Source: Volvox africanus
Lineage: Eukaryota > Chlorophyta > Chlorophyceae > Chlamydomonadales > Volvocaceae
Direction: 5' to 3'
DNA: 64,000 bases
Assembly (NCBI GenBank): GCA_030268105.1
Contig: BSDZ01000019.1
Coordinates: 1,032,001 to 1,096,000 of the forward strand
Positions 22,601 through 36,400 of the stretch are shown piece after piece. A program made the position numbers and the translations under genes. The notes beneath the pieces are model-generated. The model did no database searches. It saw only the letters and a program-made list of their open reading frames with translations, and was not told the DNA's origin. Positions within the stretch are counted from its first letter, which is position 1. Each line of letters starts with the position of its first letter.

Positions 22601-25600
22601 CGTACGACCGCCGCATTGATGCCGCCGGCACGCTACTTTTTATCTTCTGCGCGAACTGCCCAAAAGCGGAGCGGGGGATAGCAACCTCCCCAGCCTTCCC
22701 GCCGCCAGGTGGTAGCGGCGGCGGCATTGCACCGCCGACGATAGCAGCTTGCTGTTGCTGAAGCCGCCGCAGCGTGCCAGCGTCAACACTGGCGCCTGTG
22801 CCGCCAGGCTGACGCACAAAAGCCATGTCGGGTGCTGCCATCAACGTGGGCATCGCAGCTCTACCCACAGAGTACTGCAGACCGCGGCGCGGCGACGGAC
22901 CCTGAGACTGTAGGGCTGCTGCCGTTGCCGCCGCCTTCGCCGCCGGAGCTGAGGATCGTTGCGCCGCCGCCGCCGCCGCAGGACCGGCAAGCAACTGCTG
23001 CTGCTGTAGTACCAGCTGTTGCTGCTGTTGAAGGAATTGCTGCTGCTGTAGCAATTGTTGTTGCTGTTGCTGTAGCAGGAGTTGTTGCTGGTGCTGCCGT
23101 ACCGCTTCCTGTCGCTGTGCATGGAGTGCCATCTGTTCGGTAGGTGACGGCGCGCCGAGAAGGTACTCTGACGGCAGCGTCACGGAGAGGCCAGCAGTGG
23201 CGGCTGATCCCGCTGCCGCCGATGGCGCCGCCACCGTCAGTGACGGCTCAGCGACCGACGGTGATGGCAGCGCCAGACTCAGGTACTCGGCATTCGTCGG
23301 CAACGGCGGTGCGCCGAGAAGCCCTTGCGGGTCATCGAAAGCTCCCGCTGCCGTCGATTCATAGTAATCCAGCGGCAGTGACGGCGCTGTCTCCATAATT
23401 CCTGCACTAGAATTCATTCGACGGAACGGATACGGTGGCGGTTGCTGGATTTGCTGGAGGGTGTTAAGCTGAGTGTAGTTGGGATATGTTGAGAAGATAT
23501 CGGTGGTGACGTTAGCAATGTTGGCGGCGCCGCCAACACCGCCACCATCATTTGTAGCGCCGGATGCCTCATGCGCCCGATCGCCGTGGTCCTCCCGGCT
23601 GCCGCGCCAGCTCTTAGACATTAACTTCTTAAACGCCTTCGTAATCGAGCTTCGCTCCTTGGATTTTTTGGCTTTACCGCCGTCGGCCAGGTCGGGGTCT
23701 TCTGTTGACATCAGGGGATCTTCGAAACCACCCGGGGGAGGTGGCTCACTGTACCGTGCGCTCCAAGCCTCCCCAGTAACACGAGCGGACCGGGCAGACC
23801 GGACGAACATGCCAGCAGTATTTTGCGCCATCAGCGCCGGCGACGGTGCCAGCACTGGTGGCGGCATTGGAACGTCACCGTACGGCAACGGCAGTGGTTG
23901 TAGCGGTGGCTGTGGTGCTGCCGCCGCCGACCCTGCCGTAGCACGAGCGGGAACATGCGGCAAGCTACGAGCCCGCTTTTCCGACGTCAGCATGATCTTG
24001 GTGTCGGCGGTCTGGCGGAGGCTTCCGGCTGTGGCAAGGGAAGTCCGTACGACTTGCGACTGTGACAGCTGCGCCCCGGCGTGAGGTGGCGGCTGCATCT
24101 GCTGCGGTCGTGCCATGGCTGTAGCTGCAGCGGCTTGCATGAATAGCGAGGCGCTACGAGTTAGCGTGTGAGTGGGTACCGCAGATGACGTGGTGGCGCC
24201 GCTGGAGGGCTGGCCGGCAGGAGGGTAGGATGTCGCCGTTTGAAGTTGCTGGCCGCTGGACGCGTTGGCGGGTGCTGCAGCACCGGATGCAGCGGGATCT
24301 GCGTGACGTCATGCCGTGCGAAGGAAACATCAGGTAAATATCGGAATAAGAGGACAACTGAAGACAGTACTGAGATAGTGAGATGAATGAGTCGAGTGGA
24401 TGATGAGGAAAGGAATGATAGCCCAAAGTGGGGGATGAAAAATCTAAAGCGACGTCAAAGCGTTTGCGCCGCACGTAATTCCGTATTGATATGCATACGA
24501 ATAAAGAACGATAATATATCTTAGCCAGTGTTAGTTTTGAAAGAATTAGTTCGCTCGTTGTTCGTTAATAGTTGTTCGTTGAAGTCGTACAGTCATCAGG
24601 GATGCCAGGATGGAAGGAAAGGATCAACCAATCAGGGTCGTGGCTTGGCTCCTCATAGCAAGGAGAAGGAGAGGGCAAGGATGGGGAAAGTGAAAAGTGA
24701 ATGAAAGTGATGATGTCTTCAAGCTCTCTGACCAGCCATGAAAAATGTCTGCTGGGAGGGGGGAAGGGCACTGAAAAGAGAGGGAGGGGAAATGAGCGCA
24801 CTGAAGGACACTCTGAGAGACCTCAAGACCTAGAGAGGATAAGGGATTAGTGAGAGATAATGACGATGGGAATAGTGATAGTGGTAATGGGATAAGGGGA
24901 AGTGAGAGGGAAACGGTAATGGTGGAAGACGACTACCATGTGTGACCCCGAGTTTCACAAATCAGGTTCAAGCAAGCAGTAGTATATATATATACGTGTG
25001 TGTGTATGTGAAAGAGCGGAGAGCTCGGATGGCCGCAGATCCCCCCTCCTCCTCTATGTGGAAGAAGCCAAGCTCGGCACCTAATCCACTCGGCCGGCTG
25101 GAAGGGAGGGAGTGTGGTTGAGGATTTGGAAAAGCAACAGACCGCGCCGGATTGGATGCGCACCGGGGCTTCTGGATTCATGGGGAACCTTAACCGAACC
25201 TGGAGATTCGAATCTGGGGCCTTTTGGATTCGAATAAGGAATACTGCAGCGGTCCGGGGGCTGTTCTGTCACGGATTGCATAGAGCTAGGAAGGTAGGTA
25301 GGACGCCAGGGTCGGCGAACAGGACAGTGCGTGGCTTAGGGGCGTGAAAAGGGAGAACGAGGAGAGGCAGGGACCCAGTTCCGGGGACTTGACAAATGCG
25401 ACAACTAATTAATAGGCACCCGAAAAGGAAGAAAGGTATACTTGCTCACAACAAAATAGCATTTAGAAGCGCACCCGCAACTCGAGCGGGCAGGAGTCCA
25501 CGGAAGGCCGACCTCCGGTATATGCGTGGATCCCTCATGCCCTAAAGATTCCGTAACATTAAATATAATTTACAAGACTTTTTTATCATTACCCTGATAG

Positions 25601-25930
25601 CCTGCAGTAAGCCGCTGCTGCTCCGCCTCCATTTTCTGCAACTTGAGCTTGAGCTCCTCCATTTCTCTCGTCAAAGCCTTGACTTGATCATCTTTTTGGT
25701 GCGCGACGGCCTGGTAAGATCGCGCGAGTGTCCTCGCAGTCTTGTACAGGCCATAATATTCCGCCGCGTCCATTTGTTGTTGCTGTTGCTGCTGTTGCTG
25801 CCGCTGTTGAATCGGTGGAACTGCATATCATGAGTTCCAGATGTTAGGTTTGATGAAAGGACATTCATTTCGAAGTTGCCACCCCCTTCCTACCCGACGG
25901 AAGCGACGTCCTCCCTGCTTGAGGCACCAT
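10688..25930 (-). CDS. Giant low-complexity protein with coiled coil, two IQ motifs and a duplicated SPVRWHTS module (predicted 3,795 residues)
   Basis: Eight coding exons join in phase: 25930-25894, 25820-25593, 24298-21462, 20781-20223, 19518-17202, 16720-16313, 16085-13052 and 12655-10688. They total 11,388 bases. The start is ATG 25930 (MVPQAGRTS), followed by poly-Gln and a coiled coil near residues 40-80. The third exon carries a basic patch (SSITKAFKKLMSKSW) and further poly-Gln. The fourth has a His/Arg run (20.32-20.38 kb). The fifth ends with a Gln-rich helix and two IQ motifs, AKVIQRAWRMH and AAIVIQRGWHVYR, near residues 1940 and 1980; these usually bind calmodulin or EF-hand light chains. 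The last two exons are largely disordered, with a repeated SPVRWHTS-x-LWEI module, Gly-Asp repeats and an acidic C-terminus. One junction uses a GC donor (17201). No catalytic domain is visible and I recognise no family. A scaffold role is inference. Confidence 0.65.
21154..21202. repeat. Fold-back with 15-base stem inside an intron of the giant gene
   Basis: CTAGGGGGTGGGGAA at 21154-21168 is the reverse complement of TTCCCCACCCCC(C)TAG at 21187-21202, with one extra C. An 18-base AT-rich loop separates the arms. It lies in the intron between 21461 and 20782. Confidence 0.75.
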
Positions 25931-28900
25931 ACTTGTAAAAGCAGCTAGCTGCTGAAATGTTTCAAAGTACAAGATAGTTAAGAGCGTAATGACACCTCGA
26001 CAGGTAATTCATTGGTTCATGTAGTTTGTTGGGCGTTCGTCCAATTATCAGAGGCACAAAATGGATGGTAAAATTGTTACGTTGTGTTCCAGTAAGTAAA
26101 ATAAGTCCGCTGAATTATCGCTTCATCAAGAGTAACAGCTGCCCATTGACTTTTTGTTTAAAATTAAAGTACGGCGGCAACCGGAAGGCTGGTGAACTTG
26201 GGGAGAAAATCTCATGATGTCATTTACAAAGTGGTTACATGAAATGTGCCAAATTATTCTTAATACTAGAGTAGCTTTTTGGTCACATGGGAGGCTAGAA
26301 TCTAACGAGTCTAATAACGCATGCTGTGCCTCAGCACACACCGCAAGGTGCAGAGCGCGACATCATTTACGATTCCGCTCAGAAGTACATTTCAAAACTC
26401 CCATTCCAAATAAAAAGTTATGTTTAGGGATTAAAGGTTGTCTTCTGCTGCCCATGCGCTGAACAGCTGAATGGATATTATATAATACACACCATCCTAA
26501 TGTAATCGCTCTTGTGATATGCAACTTGAATTTGCGACGGGTTGTATTCGTGTCTATGTAACATTGATAATTATACGGATAGCATGGGTACCAGTGATCT
26601 GAGGTTGCTGCCACCGCAAAGTGGCCCGTGTCGCTCATTGTAGCCGATTTTTCAATACCCGTCACATCATTTTCATAGCTCCTCTATAACAAAACGTAAA
26701 TGTTGCGAGGCTCAGGGGTCCACCAACTGGACCACCAGGCGTCCCTCCGCGGCAGTAATGGTTCGATGCATAAACCATAAAGGCGAGCATCGTGAAATGA
26801 ATAGCGCTATTCCTAGCTTTGAATCACATCTTATAATCAGTCTATCTAGCGGAGATTTGCAAAAGGACTGAGACAAAGCCCTTCCTACTCTGGGCTCCAT
26901 TTCCCGCAATAAGAGTCCTGGCGAAAGGCCGCCTTTCAAGAATGGTTACTGAACTCAATGGTCCCTGCTTATTTCCAGTGTTCGGTTGCAGTGCGTGGAG
27001 TGTCTGGGGGCCCTGGCCCCCTCGTCCCAGCCTCTCGTTGGGCCATGGGTTTCACCAAGACCCGCTTGAGTGGGCCCGGTGGCCGCAGCAGAACACATCA
27101 GGTTTCGAATCACGCCGAACGAGTCTATGTCCTTTAAGCCTTGATGATACGAAAGCACATATTGAGGTCGGTGGACTGGTTTCATGTCAGGACATCCTAG
27201 AGCACAGCATGCCGTACCCTGCCTTATGAACGATTGTCATCAAACCCGTTTCATCCGGTAAATCATGGCCCCCCTCTGGCTTCCGAATGTTAAAACTCTT
27301 TGATCCCCAATAATGAAGCCGGCTCTTACATCGCAGCCTTCAAGTACTCACACTTCGTGTCACAGCGTTTGTGTAACCCATCTAAATTCCATGGCAACCC
27401 TTGCTTTCGCACTCTGTAGTGTGTCTGTAGATGTGTAGGGCCATCTGGGTGTTAAATTGACTGCCCGCTTTGTATGAGGCCGCGGCGATTTTAGAAAGCT
27501 CGTCAGAATGTGTGAGGTTGGCGATTATACAGATACCATATAGCGGTTAAGCAACAAGGTAAATCGCGGGTCCCTTACCCCTACGGCAAATTAAAGGGAC
27601 CGTTTGCAGTCCATGGACTTCGGGTGTATGGCGAAGGTGCGAAGATACTCCCTTTCCCTAACCAACTGGGATAAGACTTCCATCTCCAGCATCTATGATA
27701 TTGGGGTCTGTTGAGAATGAGCAACACTCATATACAGAAGAATGTCAGAGCAAGTAATAGGGTCCGTGATGGACTAGGTCGAATGAAGAAAAATGATCGC
27801 AATTATTGCACGTGCACGTCGTCCTTACAGCGCAGGTTTCGCCAAGCCTAGTGCCCGCAGTTTTAGTGCTTTTACCTTGCGTACGTCACGAAAGGCTGTT
27901 TGTTGGGAGTCATGCAAAAACGGCGCACCAGGGGTCTGGGGATCTGGGTCGGGTGGTATTTCTGTGGCGACAGAATTGATGGATTACAAAGCAAGGAGAT
28001 GGATTGCAAAGGCTTGGAAAAGGAGTCATCTTAACTCACGCAACAGAAAGGAGGAATGTCCTTCCCGATCTGCCCAGCCTAGCGAAGGAGCCAATCAAGT
28101 GCATTGCAACTTTGTCGCGATGGCCCCTTGTCCGTTAGTCCTGATTGCTCTGATAGCCAGCTTCTTTCGATGCAGGTTTCATATGCAGGTGCTTGGTGCG
28201 ACATCCCACGCCAGGAGAGGCCGCTGCGCCTTTCATGACATATATACATCTCAACATAGAACAACCTAGAACAACAACCAAATCACGACCACGCACCTCG
28301 TCCTTACACCCGCGAATGTAAATTGTTCGCAAATATTGCTGGACAAGGCCGGACGATCAACCAGCAAGGCATTTTGTTCAGGCATCCACGGGGTGAGCGA
28401 CATGACTACTCCTAAGGGACACACATTCGAGGCTGTTGTAAGAACTTGCTTCCCAAAGGTCCCGAACCCAAGCCGATTACATAATGTGTTTGCAAAGAAT
28501 CGTATCATCCGTGATTTATATTCGATCATTTGATCAGTGATCAGTGAGCAGTGACCGCCCGAGGCCGTGGACCCCATATTGAACACTGATCACCATCTTG
28601 CAACAGCAGCCGCAGCCGCAATAACTTGAACAAACGCACACACACGCACTCCCGTGACTAGACGACCAGGCAAGCACCACCGGTATTATACCATACCGCC
28701 GGGGTAAACAAAAACCGCATCACAAGTTCACGACACCCTCATGATGTCAAGTGTTTTCATAACCTCATCCCTGCAAACCAAACCAAGCCGTCCTAACGAC
28801 CCAGAAAACCTAACTGTTCCAACTCATATCCTGACGAAATTTAGACTTGCCGATTCCAAAGATCCGGGACCTCAGGAGGACCTCAGAGGTCCAGGACCTG

Positions 28901-29178
28901 GGACCCCTCCAACCTGCCAGAAGTACATCGGCCAAGCTAGCGCCACATTTCTGTTGGGATAGATCCGACTCCGCATCTCGCCAACCACTTCGACGAAAAT
29001 TATATAAAAATATACTGTTCAAATTTAACAAACGAACCAGTGCTAGTTAAAAAATAGAACACCAAGCTCACTCGGAAAGGCATTGCTTCCCATGGATTCA
29101 GAAAAAATGGGCCGGTACATTGCTAAACTTTAATAATAAACTGTGTGAAATCCTTATATAAGATACCTGTTAGATACA

Positions 29179-29212
29179 ATATATGTTATATAATATATTA
29201 TATAACATATAT
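29179..29212. repeat. Perfect 34-base AT-only palindrome core
   Basis: The sequence centred at 29195/29196 (ATATGTTATATAATA and its mirror complement) pairs perfectly for 17 bases per arm with no loop. It consists almost only of A and T. It sits in the gene-poor interval. Confidence 0.85.
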
Positions 29213-29553
29213 AATATACGGTAGCACCCCCAAGGCCACGCATGCGCACGTCAGATGCAGGATCTGCCGGAAATAACCGTTTTCCCTCCCCTCCTCCCTT
29301 GCACCTTCCTCCCTTACACCCTCTACCCACCTCATTGGTAGGTGTCATCAGTGCCCCCAAGTACCTATTGCAGATGGATCCGTTGTTTATCAAAACCCCT
29401 CCTCCTTTTCACCACAAGACAGAAAGACATACATGATAGACACACACTCACACAAAAAAACACATGTACACTCACGCATCCGCACGCACGCGCGCCGGCG
29501 CATGCGCCACCGCGAAGGTTTAATAAGAAATCTCAGCAACAGCTTTCGGAGTG

Positions 29554-30535
29554 CTAATCGCCCCCGAAGCGTTGCCAGGCCATCAACAACGACAAATAAA
29601 ATTGCCTAAATTTGCCTGATGCCATGTAACCCCTTGCCCTATCGCCTATCCAAGAGATCCTTTTAGTAGCCGTAATCTGGCTGTGCGAAGTCCCCCGCGT
29701 CCCCTGCGTACCCGGCCCCGACGCCTGAGGGCTCCCTGCCAATCCCACTCGGGTAGACCTGCAGTAGCTGCTGCCCTCCGCCACAGGCGACAGTGGCTGA
29801 ACGAATGTGGTACGCTGCGCCTGCGCCCTCAAAAGGACCGCGCTATCGTAAAGCCGAGTCATATTGGAGCCGAGTCCGCTGCCGCCAGGATGAAAGACGT
29901 GTTCTATTTTGCATTGGGGTAGCGCCAGGGATGGCTGCTGGGTTGAGGCTGTGCGTATGACACACCAGTTAGTCGGCTGCTCACAGCTCTAAACCCGCCA
30001 CCCTCCAGGGAGGATGCGCTTTGCCTGTTGGCCCCAATGCACATCGAAGGCCTCCGCCCGTGCTGCATGGTTCGAATCAGGAAGGCGCCGTGCGATCGGA
30101 GGCATGTTTTGTTACAGTTACATTTGGGATGGGCCCATCCATCACTGAGATCGTCAATGCGTTCTCATTCTGTCTTTACTGCGGCGGCAATGCAAGCAAA
30201 AACCTTAGTCTAACTAAGAGGTGCTGCTGATTTAGGTAAGAAACAACCAAGCGAATCGGAACAGCTCCCTCAGTCTACAGCTCCCTCACGTCTACAGCTC
30301 CCTCAATCCCTCCGGATAGTCCTCGCGACCTGTAATAGCATCTTGAGCGCGAGCAAGCTGATGGTGACCGACTCGGTGCAGCTGCTGCCGTCACGAACCA
30401 CCACCCGCGTCTCCCGCACCTGCATCATGTGCCGATAAAAATCCACGAAAACAGCAGTAGGATTCAAAATTTGCCATATGGAGAGCGCGTCAGCCTTTGC
30501 ATTTGTATAGCGCCCCTTGTGCCAAAACGAGGCAG
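29554..30535 (-). CDS. Two coding-like minus-strand segments of unknown gene
   Basis: Segment one (30535-30303) follows a good acceptor (CCCTGCTTCCCCGCAG) and reads openly to TGA, including SFWHKGRYTNAKADALS. NAKADALS resembles the end of a gypsy RNase H domain, so this may be transposon-derived. Segment two (29948-29554) follows TACGCACAG and reads about 130 residues, including CKIEHVFHPGGSG and RTTFVQPLSPVAEGSSYC, to a TGA at 29554. The phases of the two pieces do not clearly join: the second needs a phase-1 donor, and only a weak one (GTGACG) exists in the first. They may be parts of one degraded element, a real gene lacking identified 5' exons, or chance. Confidence 0.25.
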
Positions 30536-33423
30536 CTGCGGGGAAGCAGGGAGCTCACAAACTTTGAAGGCCGCCCCAAAGTGATGCCGAAGCCTGGTCA
30601 AGTAAACAATTACCCCCCGTAACCAATTACGTGTAAAGCAATTAAAAACGGTACCCCATCGCGAGGTTACTTCATCGACAGATCACAGATACATTCGCAG
30701 CATGCCGGGCTCGGCGGCACCTGAACAGACAAGAACTACCTCTCTGAAAACGAAACTATCAATTTCATTTCCAGATGCGTGTGGGGAAATGAATTCTCGA
30801 GCGCTGTATGCACTCGCGATGTATTGGCATTTGAACTTCCCGAGACCAAGACACTTCACGAGCGCACCTCTGAGTTCGTTCCTATCAGGGGGCATTCCCC
30901 TTTCCCGGCCCCGCACACGCCTCCCAAACCCACTCAACCCCTCCGAACCTCACTCTCGCAGGGCTGGACGCTTGGTACGACATTCCGCCAGGGCCCATGA
31001 AGGTGTTGCAGCTGCTTCTGATCACGAAAGACGAGCCGCCATCGGCTTCGAAGCAGCCGAAAGCTCCGAATAGCTAGCTCAAGGGATCTGCGACGGGAGG
31101 AGTTTCAGGTAAGGAAAAGGAGGAATGGAAGACCGGGTGTTAAACTTAGGGTTTCAGGGCGCGAGTATTGCTCCAGATTCTGATTTGGGTTTTCAAGTGT
31201 GACCCACATGGCGCGTGAAGAAGTTCACCGTGGTGGGAGGTGTAATCATGCAAAACGGATATCCAACCTATGCAGGACTGTTTCCGCTCCTGTTTCCCGC
31301 CAAAACTCCCAACTGTAACGGCCGACAAAGAATACGACAAGAGAACCCGAAAGCAGCAGGGCAGGCACGCTCGTTACACCAACGGGAAGCTCCGTCACCC
31401 AGGATTTAGTAACCCCCGACAAACCCGAAAACCATCACTATGCATCTTTCCTAGGTGGCCCTGCATGATTCATTCTTTACATGCTAGCACTGCCACGGTA
31501 TTTCAGCAAGACGCATCCCCCGTGGGAACGCACCCATCGGTCCCCTTCTTTCCAGGAATTGTTAACCAAAACGCATCGTCTGGAAATTGGGCCCTCTTTC
31601 CTCCCGTCTTGCATGGCAAGTTACGGTCATTAGGCGCCTCTACGTTCGGATCCTGCTGCGCTGTGGTTCGACCTATGTGACATGAGTCGCTGGTGTGGCA
31701 TGTATATTCTACCACAGGTTGCTTTCCCACACCAAAAGAATGGCCGTGAGCAAAGCTTCACCTTCCACATCAGGCGAAGTACATAAGCCCACCCTTTAGT
31801 TTTGCACTGTTTTAAAAATTTTGGCACCAGGCGTCCGTGGGGCCATACCAAACGATTTGCGAAGAAGGGGTCGTTCAACATCAAATTGAGCATCATATCC
31901 ATGTGTGAAAATGGATCAAGGCAAAAGGGAACGTTCCCAAACATAATGCCGAACAGGCCTCTGCGGACCCTGTATTCAAGCCTCTATCGCCAACTTCGAC
32001 CACAACGAAATCGAAGCTATGCGCGTAGAATGGGTTATCCAAAAATCAAAGAACAGCCAAAAGATAAATACTTGGAATGCGGTGGTCATTGTTCTGGACA
32101 TTGATAACAACTGCCTTGTATTAGATGAGAAGGTTATGGTGGAACTGGCACAACTAGACTGCACCTTTCACAATCTGATTGTTTATTTTGAACATGCAAT
32201 ATTAATCACCTGAAGAACTGAGACGCATTGTATGGACAGTCCTATAATCTGCGTCCCGTTTGGGTGAGAAATGGGGGCGATGTTAAGGTGTGTGTTGAGT
32301 CAGCATAATCTTTGATTGATGTGATTTGACTAGGCAGGTGGGGGCGGTGATAAGCCAGAATGTCACCGTGTGTTCGACGGTGTTAGGGTGTTTGTATACG
32401 GTTGCCGGCCTCTGCCCCTTCGCTATCCTGAACAACATCTGGCATCTGGCAGCATACATTACTTATGTTTCTATTTATTCTACAAGAGAGGGTGGACCAT
32501 TCCATGCTTTAACGTCTCCAGGGGCAGAGTTGGCTAGGAACGAAACACGTGCGAGTTTGATAGGCTGGTTGGTTAGGTTGGTTAGGGTATCCAGCTGTGT
32601 TAGCCACGCGAGAGGTGACACGATGACAGCTGGATGGCGCCAGCCAGTCTTGGATAATTGAAATCATTACTGCGTGACGTCTACGGCTGCGGCCTGTTCA
32701 GGCTCAACATGACCTCAACCCAACCTTTCGAGCGAATGAAACTCCAGCTCCTAGTCTGTATTGTCAAGCACCTGACCGGTCTTGGTGCAATTAGCTTGCT
32801 TGCTTACATCGCTTATTTGTCTTAGGGGAAAAAAGGGGCTACCTTATGGTGATGCTGGGGTGCGGCTGTAGGTGTTGGATGGCCTGTTATACTGAGGAAG
32901 TACAGGATGTCAGGTCCCCCAACTAGTTAAGGCCTGATCAACCAACTACATGTTTTCATGGATGGCCTTTTCACCCATCAAAGTGAACAGGAATGGCGGA
33001 AGGCGGACGGGACACATATTGGACTTTAAGAGCGGTCAAAAGCTAGGGATAGCAATGTTCCTTACCACAATTCATGTATCTCACAACACTAATAATCATT
33101 TGAAACACAATTTCCAGGTATCTGACACATAGGAGCCGTGCGGACAGGGTTGCCTTTCGGACAAGTTGCTCTTTCACTACCCCGAAGCCGTACGCCTAGG
33201 TCTCTCTTCGCAAGCCGTTTACGCAAAGCTGTAGGTATTCTTGGTTCAACCTTTGAATTATTAGGCTTACGCCGAAACTATTTGTAAAGAATCTTTGAAG
33301 ACTCTATTCTCCCTCACGCGGTGATCGCCTGTTGGACTCCTTCCTGTACACCAACCCACCTTGATAATTTGGACTCTGCTCGAATTTGTGATTGTACCTA
33401 AGATTTAAAGCGGCTCTGAGCCT

Positions 33424-36400
33424 ATGGCGGAGCAGGAGGGGGGCGAGCCCTCCTCGACGATACAAGTATGCGTGAGGGTACGTCTCCATTTTGACGCTAT
33501 CACAACACGGATATTAGTGGTTATGCAGATATGGTTTCGTTTGTCCGTGGGGAGGCCTGCAAGTGGCTGTCTGTTGTCTGTGTTGCAAGGTGCGACCCCT
33601 CAACCCGAGGGAACGCGACGAGGGATTGCGCGCTTGCGTCAGCTTTGACGAGGAGACGAAACAAGTTGTCTTATCGGTGAGCGATGTCACGCTGGAGACA
33701 AAGCTGGACTTTTTCCGGTTGAGGCTTGACCGCATGCACTGCTGCAGGCGGTGGACAAGAATACTTTGCTGCAGCTCAGAGGCGCAACTGCCAAGGGGTA
33801 TGCTTTCGATCGGCGTTACGGTCAGGACATTACCTCAGATGCAATTTATGATGACTGCGTAGCGCAGCTGGTTGAGGCCGTGTTCAAGGTACCTGAATGT
33901 TTACAAAAGGTCCGACAGCTTCTGCAGATATACAGCTTTTTAAACTTGTAGCTCTTTGGATGCAGGGTTACAATGCAACTGTGCTTGCCTATGGCCAGAC
34001 CGGCTCCGGGAAGACGCATACCATGGCCGGAGGGCAGGGCATACACGGCGTCATCGAGGAGGGTGAGGTGTTGCGAGCTGTTCGCAACCTATAACGAGGA
34101 AAACATAGCTTTATTTTGCTAGTACCTCGTTGCCACGGCAGGTATCACGCCACGGGTAATTCGTCACATCTTCGCGCTCGCGGAAGCAATTCGAAAGAAG
34201 GAGAAACCGGGAGAGAAGACACAGGTGGGGGGGGTTTCTTCATTACTATGATGCACATCTTTGCAAAGTAACGTGTTGGCAGTCTCGAGAGGAAGGAACA
34301 ATTCTGGCGCACGCGCAAGTGCGGGAAAATCAATTCCATGCACATATTGCTGAGTGATCGTTAGTTCATCGGACGATTAAAGGTGATGCGCTGAAGGCTA
34401 GCTCCATTGCAGATAATGGCGTACGGCCTGGAGTTGTACAACGAGGACCTGCGTGACCTCGCGCTGGCGGGCGGCCGTGACGAGGGAGCAAAGGGTTGGG
34501 ACGGGAAGGGCGGGAGTACGTCAGCGCTGAAGCTTCAGGAAAGGCCTGTCGGCAAGGATGGACGCGTCGTTCCCGAGGTGTGTCAACGTAACATGCGCGA
34601 CCGCTGTTGTTACTATTGCGTGGTTGGCGCACCATAACTAAGGCGCAAACACGGTTATGCGTAACTGCGAATGTGAGATTCACGGTGTGCCCGAATAGAG
34701 GGCAGGATTGCTGATATCTATCTAAGGTTATATATATAGCGCTATCGATAGGTCCGCAAGGCCCTACGAAAGCTACAGCCTGGTCAAGTTGCTGCCATAT
34801 GGGTCATGTCTACCGCCTTCCTATGCTTGGACCTTGCCAGGTTGTTGGCGTGACTGAGAAGGTGGTGAGCAACGGGGATGATCTGCTGTCATTTTTCAAC
34901 TTGTGCATGGAGAACCGCTCGACTTCGTCCACAAAGCTCAATGACAGGTAATCCATGACTCCTCTATCACTATGGCAACAAAAGAGAATTTAACTTTTCA
35001 GCTGCCGTGTCACGGGAAATCACTTTCTGGGCCTAGAACGTTCCTCGGCGTTTGCTCTTTCCACCCTTGTTACCCGTCTTTTCGCAATTCTGGGGAATTT
35101 CTATGGCATGCTTCGCGTGCAGCAATCTTCGTAGGGGCATGGTGTTCCATCGAGTGGCCACAAGACACAGCTAACGGCTGGCGGGGGATTGAAGCCTTTA
35201 CACACGACGTTTCACGGTAAATGTCTTGATGTGATCTTTGGTTGGTTGCATGGATCTTCTCAACAGGTCGTCGCGGTCGCACGCCATCTTCACCATCACA
35301 GTGCAGCGCACAATTGTGGAGGTCTTAAACGAGCTGGGAGCAGACCTTAAAGCCAAGGTAATGGTTATCTGGGAGGCTGTGTGCATGATCCGTAATGAGC
35401 TGCCACGGAACAACGTTCTGCTCGATTTGATGGCACATTGAAATTCAGCTGGCATGTCGCGCTCCATGGTGGTCCACAGGTCCGCACAAGCGAATTTACC
35501 AGCAAGCTACACTTGGTGGATTTGGCTGGTAGCGAGCGTGTGAAGCGCTCGGGTGTCACGGGCAAAGAGCTGAAGGAGGCGACGCACATCAACAGGTGCG
35601 TGGCACACCTTGACGATTGTGGAGTGGGTCTTAGGGATCTTGGTCTCGGGATATGCACCTTAGGACAGCGCCAAGACTCTGCAGCATCTGTGTATGATAG
35701 TGACATATGGGGCGCCTACGCGATTGGGGCTCTTTTTAAAAAAAGCCTGGAAAAAATGGGGTTCATGTGCTTGAGCAAGGGAATATCAGCTTCATGGTGA
35801 CAATATAACTAAATTATCTTATCCGAAGCGGATAGATGTGTTTACTTCTTCTGCATTTTTAGTGCCTCGGGTGGTATCATATAATGTGCGTGTTGCGTCC
35901 ACAGCGGTCTTCTGGCGCTTGGAAACGTCATCGTGGCGCTGGCCGGCGACGACACCACCGGGACGGGGAAGGCGGGACCAGGGGAAAAGAAGAAGAGTAC
36001 GCACGTGCCGTATCGTGATTCAAAGCTCACCCGGTTGCTCCAGGTGCGCTTACAAGAGGTCCTGACGATGTAGCCGGTTTGTTGGTTGTTTTGCCGGATG
36101 TCTGCACAGAAGTGCTACCATCATGATATTGCAGTCCGTCACGGCACTTTCTCCCCTCAATCCTATTTGCCAGGACTCACTTGGCGGCAACAGCCTTACA
36201 GTCCTGATCAGCTGCATCAGTCCCTCGGAAGCTGACTTCGAAGAGACGAACAATACCTTGAAATACGCCAATCGTGCGTGCAAGATTAAAAACCAGCCAC
36301 TGCCCAACAGGTAAGCACCTCTCCTTATCTAGAACACGCGGCCTGTTTCCCCGGTTTTCTGCTTAATCCAAGCAACATTGTGTTCAACTGCTCTACCGCT

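Larger units (their letters stand above)
25931..33423. other. Gene-poor stretch between divergent giant gene and kinesin
   Basis: This 7.5 kb gap separates the 5' ends of two divergently transcribed genes, so both promoters should lie at its edges. Composition is more AT-rich than the genes. The only segments with coding-like codon use and splice sites are on the minus strand at 29554-29948 and 30303-30535 (listed separately). A plus-strand open stretch at 31960-32213 and a minus-strand one at 31944-31630 have AT-rich codons and no recognisable motif. A perfect AT palindrome lies at 29179-29212. I see no tRNA or rRNA gene. Confidence 0.4.
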
